From positions 14,361,071 to 14,425,070 of the forward strand of contig CM055618.1 in the NCBI GenBank assembly GCA_029379385.1: DNA of 64,000 nt. Direction: 5' to 3'. A program made the position numbers and the translations under genes. This stretch comes from Quillaja saponaria (Eukaryota > Streptophyta > Magnoliopsida > Fabales > Quillajaceae). The notes beneath the pieces were generated by a model. That model did not search any database. It worked only from the letters and a program-made list of their open reading frames with translations, and had not been told where the DNA came from. Shown in pieces: positions 34,944-49,500 of this stretch. Each line of letters starts with the position of its first letter. The first letter of the stretch is position 1.

Positions 34944-37910
34944 GAATTTTTTTATGCATCTGAAAATGAGCGAACTCCTTGAGGAAAGCTATTTTTCATC
35001 GTATGGGTTTCTGATTTATAGTAACTTTGAACTTATTGCATGCCTTGTTCTAACTACATGAGTGAAAAAGAAAAAAATAAAGGAAAAACAATTATCAATA
35101 GGAAAAAAAGAGAGGAAAAAGTGAAGAATAACCTTAAACATGGACATACATAATGAAAGGCAGAGAAGAAAGGTACCTCCTGTTGAAGTGAAACCATAAT
35201 AGATTTTAAATGACTTTGCCTTCCACAGAAAATCGAAATCCAAGGAGATGAAAGAGTCAAAATGACAACTGCTGTAGTGAAAAAAAACGGTAGGAGAAAA
35301 TTTGTCTTTTGTAGAAAGTGTTCTCAAGCTAGATAAAAAGGAAATAGACTCTTGGTGAGAAAATTAGTTATTTCCTAATTAAAAGTACATTATTTACACA
35401 AATCAATAAGATATTGTTTCCCACCTTTTAATGAAGGCAAATCAGAGGGAAATCACACACAATAATTAGGATTTCAATAATTAGGATTTAAAAATGGTGG
35501 AATTTTTTTTTTTGGATGAATGTAAGTTGCAGATTTCAATATTAATTTTAAGATCCGGCAATTCAAAATGTTTGATATTCTCCAATATCACCTCTAAAAA
35601 TAATCTGAAACAAATTGTGAGAATGCAAAAGTCCAATCAGCTTCCTTAGCAAACCCAAGGAAAAACAGCAGTTCTGCACAAAATATAGCTAGGGATTTCT
35701 TCTAAAATCAGCCAAAGGCTTTCATCCATCAGCATCTCTTATGCAATTAAAAGCAGTAAATCAGAAGATCTGATACAGCCGCATAAGGACACCAAAAATT
35801 ATGAGGCCTCCCTCAAAAGCTATGATCAGTTATTCAGATGATAGTATTTCAAGTTCACATTGCTCTAAACATGAGAGTGTGTGCATTTGTGAGCAGGTGT
35901 CATTCAAAAACCATAAAGTCTATCAAAAAAGAAAGTAATTAAAAGTTCTTTCTACCATCAGATGTTAGTAAATGAATAATCCATAAATTCACAACTTAAT
36001 GCAGTGATAGAATCATAAAAAAGTTGCCAAAATATTTTCCTACTGATAACCAGGATAGGAAATGTTAATTTGATGCTAAGTTTATCATGCTTCATAGTTG
36101 GATATGACAATCAACAGAAAACGAATATGAATTGTCCCTTGCTCACATTCAACTCGCAATTGCAACAGTCAAGTACACAGTTTCTTCAATTTTTCTGGTT
36201 ATGGACTTTTATAATAACCAGATAAGAACTTAAAACTGTTTTTATTGTGAAAATCTAGTGGCATCTTGTTGACGCCAGAATAGACAATGCCAAGGAGGAT
36301 ACATGGACAACTACTGTAGAGCATCCTCATAGAACATTTCAGAATGGCTTTAATGTTAGAAACTAATACCAACTCAATCCTTAGATGCATTTGTTTAGGT
36401 TGATATTAATTTCATTAAGTTATCGACATATATATAGATACATCACATGTAAGTTGGTACATGTCCTGAATTTTCCAAACACCATAGAACATTGACTCTG
36501 AACTAGTGTAGAAACATTTTTTTTTTTCTTTAGTGCTGTTGGCTGGAATAGATATTCTCTGCCATCTCATTGGCGTGCTATCTCATGCGCTAAAGTTCAA
36601 GCCACTAAGTGATTAACAAGACAATGCTTCATTTCTTCATGAAGAACATCAGCCACTTTTGGAAGTAAGATTCTTGTTTGCTTAGACATTTTTCTATGCA
36701 ATAAATAACAAGATTTTAAAGTTTGAAGTTTTCAACAATGGGAGATCTGAAACTATTGCCATTAACTTCATCTATTTTAGCTAAACCCACAAAGGGGCTC
36801 CTCAAGCTTATCAGAACTCTTATGTAGCATCAAAGAAACTATTTTACATACACACGTGAAACATTCAACAGAACTTGCATCACAATGTTGCCGAGCCCAT
36901 ACTGCACCTTTGACGATTAATGAAAGAAAAGAGAAAAGTAAGGGAGTAGGGTAGGAAGAAAGACAAAAAAAGATAAAGAGAAAAGTAAGGGAGTGGGATA
37001 GGGGAAGAAAGACAAAAAAAGATATAGAATAAGAGTATCTTAGATTGAAGGCCAGCATCCCAGAGTATAATTTGGAAAGGAAAGAAAGCTCATAAACACT
37101 GCAGAATGACAGACACCAATAATATGCATATTTTTAATACAAGATGATAGGATTTAGAACCTCTGTTGGCTATTGAAAATCCATTAATTACTTGCTGCAT
37201 CGTGCCTTTTCCCTCAAAATTCTCCAGGATAGCTGTTTCTTCAGTTTGCTTATGGAAGATGTGTTATGTGGAAGCTAATGTCTGTACCCTCATTATGTTT
37301 GAACCAGAGATAAATGGTGGCTAGTTTTAAAGCTTTTGGTTTGCTTCTAACAAAAATGTATAAGCAAATCCAGCATGTCACATACTATAGTGAGGTTGAC
37401 AATATAAACAGCAAGTTGAATTGTCTCTCTGCTTCTTAGTGACTAACAAAAAGAGATCAGGGAATCAAGATGAACAAGTCCTCTGACTAATACTCGTTTT
37501 TGTTAATTGCATTCACATACACAAACTATTCCCAACTATAACAATAATTTGAGATACAAAAGCCCAATTATTCGCTCAAAAAACTGATTTCATCCAAAAT
37601 ATGCAAGCACAAAAGTGACATTAAGCACACTATCTGTAAAGCTACCAATTTCTGCTATACTGTCAACTCAGATTAAAAGTTGATTTCCAAGAACTATGCT
37701 AAAACTGTTGCACTAATTGTCAACTACAAGGCCAAGCACATTGTCAAGAACTATACAGTCCACCTTCTTTTTGACCCCTGATGCAGCTACCTAACCTGAA
37801 ACTCTGGGAACTACTACTGCCCATGCTATGCTATTTAGAGCTGCAACCACATAGACAAAAAAAGAAAAAGGAAACTAGTAGGGTTCTCACCTTTCCAATT
37901 TCTTCCATCA
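34944..37910. other. gene-free region between the bHLH pseudogene and the J-like gene
   Basis: No convincing coding block on either strand; ORFs here are short and low-complexity. Contains a 48-bp tandem repeat (36929-37024). Part of 37000-37910 may be 3' UTR of the J-like gene. Confidence 0.4.
36929..37024. repeat. purine-rich tandem repeat, two ~48-bp copies
   Basis: GAGAAAAGTAAGGGAGTRGG followed by GAAGAAAGACAAAAAAAGAT is repeated in tandem at about 36931 and 36978. Confidence 0.8.
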
Positions 37911-39189
37911 TTAGGTATATCTTATGCCAACAAGGATATCTCCATCTTCGTCAAAAAACTCCAACTCGCCTTCATCACACCCACTCACACTGCCTGTCAT
38001 TTTTCCTCCACTTATTGCATGACCATCCATTGCAGACACCTTTCCACATTCATAGTCCAAATTACGATCCGCCGCTCCCTTAACACCCGGTGAATCATTT
38101 CTCCCACTTTTCATCCTGTTCCCCGTTATCTTCTTCGAACTCCTTGCCACTGTCTTCACCTTCATCCTCCGCTTGCCCATGTTTTCGCAACTTTGACATT
38201 CCACTCCCCTCCATAACCCCATGTCCATCGGATTTCACAGTCCCCTGAGCTTCGTTACTCACATTCTTCACTACTTTTTCATGTAATCCCTCAACCTTAA
38301 CTTTCTCTTCAGCACCGCCTTTCCTCTGCTCTCCGTTTCCACAGCCATTAAAAGAATCGTCACTATCATCATCAGAAATCTCAACAAAAACTTTCCCAGC
38401 TCCGTTTTCCCCCACATTCTTCTCTTTCTTGTTGGTCATCTCCTTCTGCTTCTCCGCCACTGCCTTATGTTGGGGCCCAGAATACCTCATACGAAAATAC
38501 CCATGACAACAATAGTACTGCTCCTTCCCCTCCACCAACATCTCCGGCGCTGGCGCATTCACCGCCACCCCATGAAATGCCTTCTTGCAGTTCTGACACC
38601 TCAAGCCACATTCCTCATAAACTTTCTCGTACTCGTAAAGATTCCAACAGTAAGGACAAACAGTCCAAAATGTAGCATTTGAATCACTCCCATTCTCCTT
38701 ATACCTACCCATTTGCTCAATCACGAAACTTTCTTGTTTGTCCTCCCTCTGATTGCATATCTCTTGCTCCTTATCAATCTCGCTTTCGTATTTGGCTTTC
38801 TTTCCTGGATCAGATAGCACGAACCATGCATTGCGAACAAGCATGAAGGCCTCCTCAGAGAAAGGAAACTTATTTTTGTTTGGGTTCAAAAGGTGCAAGA
38901 GATTCTTGAATTGGGTCCGAATAATATGGCAATTTTCGCAGTCTACCCGTCGGAGTTGTAAAATGGAGTACCAGTCGTGGATTTTGTTAGGGAGGCGGCG
39001 CTTGGAAGCTTTTAGGACGTCGGCTATGGCGATTATTCTGTTGACGGTGACGGAGATTTCAGGGTCGGATTTTTGAACCCGTAGAGCAAGCCTTCGGCAA
39101 CTTGTGAAGTCTCGTGAGCCAAGAAGCTCTACAGAAAGTGCGAGAAGTTTTTTGGATTCGGAAACGGGTCCAGTGCTTTCTCGCTCCAT
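37911..39189 (-). CDS. plant J-domain-like protein with CxxC zinc region; HPD motif lost, frameshift near C-terminus
   Basis: Single exon from the ATG at 39187-39189. Residues 1-65 match the N-terminal helical region of plant J-proteins of the AT2G05230/AT5G37380 kind (ESKKLLALSVELLGSRDFTS). A J-like domain follows (DWYSILQLRR, about 72-135). The HPD tripeptide that stimulates Hsp70 is replaced by NPN (102-104, in LNPNKNKF). Next is the FWTVCPYC...LRCQNCKKAF zinc-like region (C178, C181, C198, C201), then an acidic and lysine-rich tail. The long frame stops at 38095, but the conserved family C-terminus (RMKVKTVARSSKKITGNRMK...GELEFFDEDGDILVGI, to 37911) is in the +1 frame; the shift is near 38183-38192. 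The protein as written would be 364 aa with a novel 30-residue tail. A canonical Hsp70 co-chaperone role is doubtful. Confidence 0.82.
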
Positions 39190-40593
39190 AATTCTTCAGG
39201 TTTCTGACGAATACGAACGTGATTGGGAGAAGAGGGAGCGAACAAAGCAGGTCTCACTGTCTTAAGTGGAAGTACTAGTAGTATGGTATACGAGGAGATA
39301 ACTTTTTCGGTTGACGAAAATAGGTACAAGAAATTCACGGAATAACAAAAATGTACTATGGAATGTTGGTGAATCTGAACCGTTCACAAGGGTAATTCTA
39401 CAGCATCATGATGTGATTGTAGATGTGGACGATTCTGATGAGTGAACTTCAGGAAGCGTTACGAAGGGCGTTTTTGGTATTTTACTGGTCGAATGGAGTG
39501 AGTGAGGTGGGGTTTGCTTGGAGCGCAATCCATTCTGATAACTGTTGCCTGCTGCGTGTTGAGTAGGTAGGACTTGGGTCTATGCTGACTAATTAGGTTC
39601 TTAGTTAGAATTAGAAACATGTACAGAACACCCCTCTCACAAATTGTTTTATCTCAATAAATAGATCATGAATTATTTTATATTTGATTCTAAATAATAA
39701 TTATGACTTTCTAATTTACGAGTTTTTTTTTTTTTTTTTTAAGGTAAAGAGTGTAAAATTTTTGTAAATTTTTTCAATCTATATCTACGTCTTATCAGAT
39801 AAATAAATAAAGTGAGATACATGTAACTGATAAAACCAAGCAAAGTAGAGAAACATTCTATTAAAAAAATATGAATAATGTTTGGAAGTTGGTTCAAGAG
39901 AGAGAATTGACAAAAAAATCAATTACAATGAAGAGTTTCTTCCATCATATTCTACTAAGGGAAATGAACTGTGCTAGCTCTCCTCTATCTACTATTTACA
40001 TTTGGGAGTACAAATTTAGCATGCAAAATCCCCTGAAACATAAAAATAAAAAAAGAAACAATAATCTACGAAAATTCAAAATTCCCTCTGGAGGTAACAT
40101 GCTAAATTGATGGACTTAATTGAATAACCAAGTTCCATTTTGCATTACTACCGCCGGATTTGTTCATGTTTTTGCACATGGTCATTGGCCAACACCAGAG
40201 GTATAAAATACGGTTGTAGCTAGCCACTACAGTTTCCCTAAATACATAATGAAAATTTTATCCGCTACCATTTAAAAGATATACACTATTAATGAATATA
40301 AAAATGCCAAGTGTTTCATACCAAATAGATCTCAATAGCAAGTGCCATGGATGAAAGGAAAAGACAGATTACATTACACATGAAGAGTCAATTAATTACA
40401 AACAAAACTGTCACACCACAAGAACTAATAAAAATACATCCATACGTGTAAACCATGCAGAATGACAGTTTGGACTTTAGATAGAGAAATTTTGCTGCCA
40501 AGAGTGAAGCACGAGACAAGAATGCAACAGCAAACTCAGTCAACCAAACCCCAAAACAGAAATATGATGATTTCTTGAGCAACTTACCACGTG
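39190..40593. other. promoter of the J-like gene and 3' region of the kinesin gene
   Basis: AT-rich spacer between two minus-strand genes, with a 22-bp poly-T near 39721. No additional coding block was seen. Confidence 0.45.
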
Positions 40594-43500
40594 TTACGAT
40601 CTCACATCCTTGAGTACACCTCCCTTTTCAAGCTCACCGACCAGATCCCTCAAAGATGGAACCTTCATGGCCAGAGTCCTGTACAGTCTAGAATATCGAG
40701 CTCTAGTCGCATCTGCAGTCCTTGCTGAAGCAAGCAAGCTTAGGGCCTCCGGGAGTTGAGAGAATACTTGTTTCATTTCCTCCAAGCTCTTATTTTCTAA
40801 AATAGATGGCCTTGAGACCACCCTCACAATCTCACCACCTTTAGGTTCTTGAACTCTAGCATCAGCTTTAATGACTAGTTCTGAATTTGAGTTTGCTCCA
40901 CATTTAATGATAAATGGTGTGGTTGTTCCTGTATTAAATTGGAGGACATTCCACTGTGCCACATCAGTATCCGCTCCAGACCCCAAATCTGCAGATGGCT
41001 TGTGAACATGTGATGTGTCTTGAATGTGGTCATCCTCTTCAGGAATTGACTGCAGCAACATATGGCAAATTTTTAGAAGAGAGCATAAGCCACTGGATAT
41101 CAAGTTCCTAGATTAAAAGAAAAGCCAGGGGTATGTGATATGGAGAAAGTTTGAATTTTCGCAGATAATTAATCTACAATGAAGATTAGAACAGAACTAT
41201 TCTGGATTTCAATTTATTCACGGTTATAAAGTAAAACTTATTAAGTATATAACTCAGGGTCATCCCCAAACAAAAGAGCATAAACTTAATGTCAAATTTG
41301 TTTGTCATTTCAACACTTTGATCATTTGAAATTGCAAAAAGGGGTATTCACGACCTTAATTGAACAAGATCTGTTCTATAGGACCGTAGTGCTCAATCCT
41401 TACGCTGAACAGGCAGGGGGTAGAAAGAGGTGGACAGGCATCCAATAGAGGAAAATTAATATAAATAAATGCAATATTTCAATAAATTAGAATTATCTAC
41501 GAAAGTGAGACCAGTTGTTATGTTGAATCCAAACAAGAAATCCTCTCGTGACTACATTCCTGATCTAATTATGAAACATGCCTCTTTTTCTTTTTCTTTT
41601 TTCCTTCCTCATCTTAACTGTAGTAGATCTAGGCATCTAGCAAGTGTATACCAATAAAGAATGTGTTGCACACACTGCTGTAAACCAGAACCTTTTACAA
41701 CACAAAAGTAGAATTACGTAAAGAAAATGATGTACCTCAACCACATGGAGAGCATCTGCAATTTGCCTTCGAGCACAGGGATGATCAATTTCAAGAAGAG
41801 AAGGCATTCTTTCTGCAAGTTCATCTAGAGATGCTAGCATAGCTTTTTTCTTACTTTTGCTCAAGGTGTTCACAGAAGATTGTCTCAATATATCCTGTTC
41901 AAATTATATCTTAAAATGTTGTTTGGTTTCAGATTGTAAGAAACAAGTGTTACTAAGGTTCTACCTTAATTTGATTCAATATGCCATCAAGTGAGATGAG
42001 AGATGCTAATCTTGCATCTTCTGCTGCAGTAGAAGGATTCTGAATAGGAGAACCACCATCCTCCAATGTTAATAGTGCTACATCACTTCTCATTTGTTGC
42101 AAAATCTGATTATAAAAAAGAATCATTGTTACATGAGATTATATAGTTATTTGACATTAAAATAATGCTATAAATTTCTTGTCTTTCTTTTTCCCTTTCT
42201 GGTCCTGGAAACAAAATTGTCAGATTAAGCAAACACATCATTAAATCATGATTCTGCTATATGATACTGGTCTAAGCATGTATACAATTTTAAAACGAGA
42301 GAGAAAATAACACCCACTTCCAGTGGAAGATATTGAACTTTCCACCAAACAGAGCTCACCTCCTTTGATATAGACACAAGATACATGTGTACAAGGAATA
42401 TCTTCATACAAAGATGGTAGATGCAAAATAACTATGTTTATATGACTGATAAGCAATTGAACAATTGAGAACAGAAAATAAAAAGTATATTATTTGCTTC
42501 TCTTAAAGTAGAGCCTAGTATCCGACAGTGAGGAAAACCTAGTAGAATCCTATCCACAGGAAACAATATGTTCCAGTTTATACAAGGACTTCTACTTCCT
42601 CGTTAATGGAAATTTAAGTATCAAAATTAAAACAGAGAAAAATACTCAACAGCACCAATAAAATTAAAACAATATGCTAGGTTAACAGCTTTTGTACAGG
42701 TAATAAAATATCTGATGGTAACAGATGTCTTGAAGAAAAGTTGATTATAGTACTTAGAGATGGGCAGAAGATATGACATTGAATAAAGCAATTTATTCAA
42801 TACCTTTCTTCTTTTGTGATCAACAGACTCCAGAGCTGAACGCAGCTTTGCTACTTGTGCTGCATCTTCTGCCTCTTCTGTAGCCAAGGTTCCAGCAATA
42901 TCCTGATTGCAGAATGTCAGAAAACATATTCTATTCTAGTTTTTGAAAGATAACCGATCAATCCACTTGACCTAATTAAGCAGACAAACAAAAAAAATAA
43001 CAGCCAAAAATAGGAGGAGCATAGGAACATCCAATACATGTGGAACACAGCTACAAGTATGACATGCATACGGTACCTGCCAGACAAGCTTAAAATCTTT
43101 ATTTCCCTAACTATTCCTGTCCCCAAACCCCAGAATACTTTATTGTGAATTCCACACAGCAGTTTTCCTTTTCTAGAACAACAAAAATAACTTTAGTGCC
43201 CAGGACAGGTTACATTTTTGCCCATTATCGCCTTCCCCACCCCCTATCTAGCACAAGAAAAACAAGTTTTAGCACTCACATGTAGGCCGGGCAGCTAAAA
43301 CTAGTACATAAGCTGGTCTTGAGATGTAAATATCATTTATGCTTTACTTGTAGTGTGTGTGCTTGAAACTCTAACATACTCCTCTAGCCACCTCTTGTCA
43401 GTCAAACTATATGTTCCACTCCCCTTTCCCATATCCCAACATATATGGAAAAATGAAATTTTAGGCATTATACTCAACTAAGCCTTAAATCTCAAACTAG

Positions 43501-46500
43501 TCGAGGTTGGCTACATGAACCATTTTCCTTCATTCGCATCAATCCAACGAGTCACTCTTAGTGACACCCAGAACAATCATTTTCTTATCAAAACTTCTCT
43601 CCATATAATTTTAGGTCTCCCTCTAGCTCTCTTAAATCTTAACTCTTCCACTTGCACCAAGTCACCTCTCCTAACTTAGCACCCACTGGCCTACGTTAGA
43701 TATGTCCAAACCACCTAAGTTGTTCTCATTTTCCCTTCAATGGGACATAATTTCTCGGACCTTTTGATATGCCAGGATACCGTATGACTGTTCAGTTGCA
43801 ACTTATAAGAATTACCTGTCCAACCACCTGAGTAGAGGTTAAGGTTTACTTCCTAATCATCGAACCAATAGAGTAGTACGAGACTAAAATTATCCCACAA
43901 AAACATTTATTCCTCCTGCAGCAGCAGCATCTTAAGTGCCTTTTCTAGCAGAAAACATGCAATTAAAAAATGCAGAGGTTCAATATCACAACAAATTTGA
44001 CCAAAAAGGATTATCAAATCAAACATGATGAAACCCCTAAGTTGAAGGTTACTCTCTACAAACAGCTATAAGGTAAACGACGAGTAGAACCAAAAAAAAA
44101 AAAAAAAGGAAGGACAAGCCCTGCAAATAAGTTCAAATACAAAGAATTTACAGTTGTGCATTGAAAGAGTCATTCCAGATGGATCAAGCATAAGCAAAAG
44201 CAATACCTTCAAGTGCTGCAGTTGAGAAGTATAGACCCGTTTTGCATACTCAAACAAAAGCTGTCCAAGGGCATCTGTAGTGGGAGGCAGGGCAGCACCA
44301 AGTCCAGCCATCCAACCATCCATAATTGCAGTTGAAAGAAGCTCCAGCTGACCAGTCGACCCTGCTGACGCATCCTCACCAGTAACAGACAGAAAGTCAA
44401 AGTTCTCGGCAAGCCAGGATCTAATTTGACGCTGCAGCTCACCCGCTGGAGTATGAACAAAGAGTGCAGCAAGAGCTTTGTTCCCAATAGCAAAACTCTT
44501 TGCTTCCTCGGTGATTTCCCTAAGCTTTCCACCAGTTACCTGCTGCCTCCAGGTATCCTGTACTTTTAGATAATCCCGCATAAGCATTACAAACAAAATA
44601 TGGAGAAAAGATAAGATGTGTATAGAGTATATATCAAGCACAAAGCACAAAATAAAAAACAGAAAAATGGAAAACCAAATACTAGAAGCTTTTTTTAAGA
44701 TTCTTTTTTGGCAGTTGGTGAGGTCATAAAAAAATGGAGCCTGGCTTAGGGTACTTGACACTGCTCTAGCAGTCACAAAGGTAGTGATCTAAGAGAGGAC
44801 TCAAAGAAGAAAAGAAAAAAGAATTTTCAAAAGTAACTAATGTTCTAAATGCAAAAATGTCATGGAAAAAATTGTACAGCATTTCTCAGTGTTTACTCTT
44901 TTTTTCTGAATTGGACATGGTCAAACATGATTTACAACCAGGAAAAAATAAGAAAAAAATTTCATTTTAATAGCAGCTACCTGATCAATTCCACGTATCT
45001 TCAAAACAACAGAAGAAAACTTGGACTTCTTTTCTGGCTTTAGATTCACTTTGAACCCTTGGATCTGCTCATCAGCGTAGTGCACAGGAGATCTTCCAGG
45101 ACTGTTACCTCGGCTGGAACTTCTGCTGCGTCCGGTATTAGGCTTTTCCAGAAAGCACTCAACAAGAGAAACCTTACAATCCAAAGAAGGGGGACGTTTA
45201 CAAATTTATAAATATAACATAATTCAACTAATTTGAGATTAATTTAAGGCTTACTTGAGTTGAGTTGAGTAGTGCAAATAATTGTCCAAGCAACAGCACA
45301 TATATTAGGACAAATGATTAAAGAAGAAACAGTAGCATCTATTTTTTCTTACCTTAATGGATTGCAGCTCTGGCGATCTAGCAAGTAAAGATCTTATATA
45401 CAGGATCCTAACTCGGGAAACAAGCATGGTATCCATAACCCTCTTGGGTTCCATTTTTCGGATAAATGAGAAAACAGCATCTCTAATTTCAGCAAGTATT
45501 TCATGCTCTCTAGAGGCACCTGCTTTGATGACTGCAGCTAGAACCTGCAAATTTAAGCTGTTTACTAAAGAAAACATTTTACCTGATATGGATCGTACCA
45601 TGCTATATACTTTTGAAATCATCCAGGAATATTTCAAGACCATTTTTCAGGAAGTTTATCTCTCAGTTCCTCTTATTTGGGATAATTAAAAATAAAAAAT
45701 AAAAAAGTGGCTTCTCTTTGGTGTAATGATGCAGGAGCTATATTCAGGGTGTTTCTTTGATGGATATCAGCTTGATCAGTGCGATCATATTTTGTAAGTT
45801 GGTTTCCTTCTTTTCTTGTTGAGGTCTGGTCCTCTGTCTGCACTCTTTCTCTCTCTTAACAGAAATTTATTTTTCTATCAAAACAAATTATAATGCAATT
45901 GTTCCCAAATCTCAACCATACTGGACGATAAACCAAACACTACGCGTACCAGCATCAGGAGCTTGTTGGCGCCATCAGAAATAGCAGCAAGGCTGTCATA
46001 CTGATCTGGGTCAAAATCCTTCAAAGCTGCAGTAAGATATTCACCAGCTGGTGTCGTTTTGATATTCTCACTGCCAGATTTCACTAAAGCAACAGTTCCA
46101 TCAGTCTTATCTGTGAGCAATGGCGAAGGAAGAACATCCATAGAACGCCCCTTGGTATTGTTACCAATGTCGTTCCTGTTTGAAGAAAGTCAACTTGTTA
46201 ACCATCAATGTATCAACTCAAGTACAAAGAAAATATGAAGACAATTACCCCAATGTCAGAAATTAAAAAGAAGTTATACCTCCCAGTATCCCGAGGCTGA
46301 ACATTCACTGGTCCTGTAGATATGGGACTTGATAGCTGAAACAGAAAGTAACAAATTTCTAGCAATATAAGCACCACTTAGACAGCAGAGAAGCATGTTT
46401 TGCAAAACATAAATTAAGTACATAACTGACTAGTTAGTTAACTAAGATGGATTTAAATCTACCACATATTGCTGACACATGATAAGACTACGAACTGTGA

Positions 46501-49500
46501 AACAATTACTGAAACATCCACAGTTGAGGCCAAAAACTGAGGAGGGAGGCCAGTTGATATAGATGTTCATGATCAAACCGTCATGAATGCAGAATGTAGT
46601 AATTTCTAGCATTTTTAGGCATGGTTCTTTATCCATCTACTCAATTCAACTAAAACTAACAAGTGTAATATAAAATGACATCAGTGTAACGTAAGAGAAT
46701 AAAAACATAGCTAATCAATAAGGTGTCACAAACAATATAATTACAATTGGCAATTGAAAATCAATTTGTGTCATTCAACAAGCAAAAGATTGAACCAAAA
46801 AGTTTGCTGCAAAATCAGATCAGAGCAAACTTCAGCCTGTCCTCATAATAATACATGTCAGAAGATACAGAAGTATGAAAGAGCAAGTACAGCATCAAAT
46901 TTTGGACAAGGTCCAATCCCAGAATTTTCAAATGCTCCAAATACAGTGACCACTTGCAGCAATAACTTCTGTAGATGCCTTTTATAATTTATTCAAGATA
47001 AATTCTGTTAGAAATTAGAATCATGCACAAAAGAAACATCAAGGCAGTATGAGGTATAGAAAAATGATCAGGATAATAAGGTACTAATTAAAAGAATCAT
47101 TTAAAATTTAAATATTATCCACACCAGATAACACACGTCTATTATGGAGAGCCTAAATTTTACCCACCTGAGGGGTACCAGCCAGAGACGCTTTCTCTGT
47201 CAATCTCTCAAACAACTTCTCATTTTCTTCATGCAACCTCTGCAAAAGCAACAAATTAAGCTTCTCACTTGAACAAATTATATTGAAGTAAGCAAATCAA
47301 AATTAGAAATTAGCAAGGGATAATCGGTAGAAATATTCTTGTTATATGCTCAAAATGCAAAAGACCAGGGGACCATATAATTTTCAGATACAACATGTAA
47401 TCTAAGTTAATAATAAAAAAAATGAAATAGCAGAACAAGAATAAAGCCACGTCAAATTCTGCAATAAGTCACATTGGGAACAACTTAGGTAGTGCAGCTA
47501 CTTTAATCCGTCACATCTTGTTAGGGATAAAGACACAATGTTTTAAGATGTAGAAGCTTACTGCAAGACATTGGGATAAAAAATAATCTTTCAGCTAGGG
47601 CTGTGCATATTTTTTAATTTGGATGATAGATGATGTTTTTCTGTCCCTCTTTTTTTAAAACCTGTTCCTTGGACGTGCTTTTTTGTGTACTTCTGTAGTT
47701 CATTTGATTCTTAATAATTGTTGGAGCCACAGTTTTAAAACCAATTAATTGGTATTAGGAGGAGTGACCCATATATTTATATGAAATGTTAAGCTCTACT
47801 ATGTTAACAATGTGGGGAAGTACCACATTGACAATAGTAACATTTATTTATTCAAATAAATCTCTATAAAGAACAACAATCTTTTCCAAAAAAAAACCTG
47901 GATTTTATTAATAAAACATTATTCAAATATCAGCACCACCAGAGATGAAAATATTGTTTATAACATACCTCAATTAGTGCATCACGTTTTTTGAGTTCCT
48001 CTTCTAGTTTCTTGATCACTATAGAAGAATCCATGCCATCTGCAGCTGCTTTGGAAATTGATAGAGCCCCGGACTCCATTTCTGAGCCAACTGTCAACCT
48101 GGATTCACCAGAACGAAGGGCTTCATTAAGTTGTGCCTCAACGCTTTTTACTTTTGCCTGTACCAGGAAGGAAGAGACAGGAAACATTTTTTAAAAGAAT
48201 CCAAACGTGTAAGTTTCTGACCGGTAAAACTTAGAAATAGGTCAGTTATGGTAACAATTCAGTATGATTCAACTCAATCTGTTGGACAGGAAACCAGATA
48301 AGCCAACATACTGAGCAACCGAAACATGTTGAAAATACTCAAGGAGTCAAGGATAAGGACAAGCATATGAAAGACCTGTCACTGCCCTAAGCTGAAAGTT
48401 ATACTTAGCTGTACAGCATAATACATTCACCAGATATACATAGGTTTTTTCTGGGATAGATAATATAATTCACTAAAAGGAATCCAAGAGGGAAATACCC
48501 AAGAATCCATTTATAGAGGAATAATGCGATAAGGGGTCAACTGAATTCAGGCAAAAGATAAATTTAACAAAAATAAATAAAAAACCAATCCAACTTTACA
48601 ATTCATAAGTGTCCGAAAAAAACAAGTGAAAGAAACATCCATTGGCATGCACATCTTGCTGAATAAAATTATTAAGAAGTTATACTTCAATTCACTTTTA
48701 AGAGTTCATCCCCACCCTCAAATACTCTTCAACATCCTTTACATTCTCGCCAAGAAGATCTTTTATTTTAGATACTGTACGATTGCCAAATACACCAATG
48801 CTGTTACTAACTTTTTCATTATTCTTGGTTCTTTATCTCAATGTCCTTAATGGCAATAATTAGAAAGGAAGAACAATGTTAGTTTGAAGCACAGCATTTT
48901 GCAAATTTTCTACACACAATCAAACATGTACATATAATTATTAGACAAGAACGATATTGATATTCAAAAAAGTAATAGGGTTAAGAATATATTATATTTA
49001 GTAGTACTCATCCATAATATGGAGCCAACCTGCAAAGTCTGGATGGTTGTATCTCGCTGTTGTATCTGCGTCTTTTGGTCTTGCTCCAGCTGTAACAGTT
49101 GAGCAACTTGATTTCTAAGTTGAGCGTTCTGTTCTTTCTCTATCTTATGCTTCTCTGCTAGAATTATGTGCTCCGACTACATTGAGTAACAGCAATGAAA
49201 ATAATATCAAGTCTAAGTTAGATGAAAATATCATATAACTCTAATCACAATTGTTTGAGTGTTTTAACACCTGTATAAGCTTGAGCATTATATACTCCAC
49301 TTAAGGGGGAGTGTTAGAGTATATGTTGAGTGTTAAGTCCCGCATTGTCCAGATGTGATAATCTTGTGTTAGTGCTGAAGGACTCCTAATTGCTACATAA
49401 ACTGTCTAGCTAACAACTAACGGGTTTGGAACACAAAAGAAAATAAATCTGTCTAAAGGATTGACAAGATCAACCACATTTGGAGAATAAAAATTACCAA

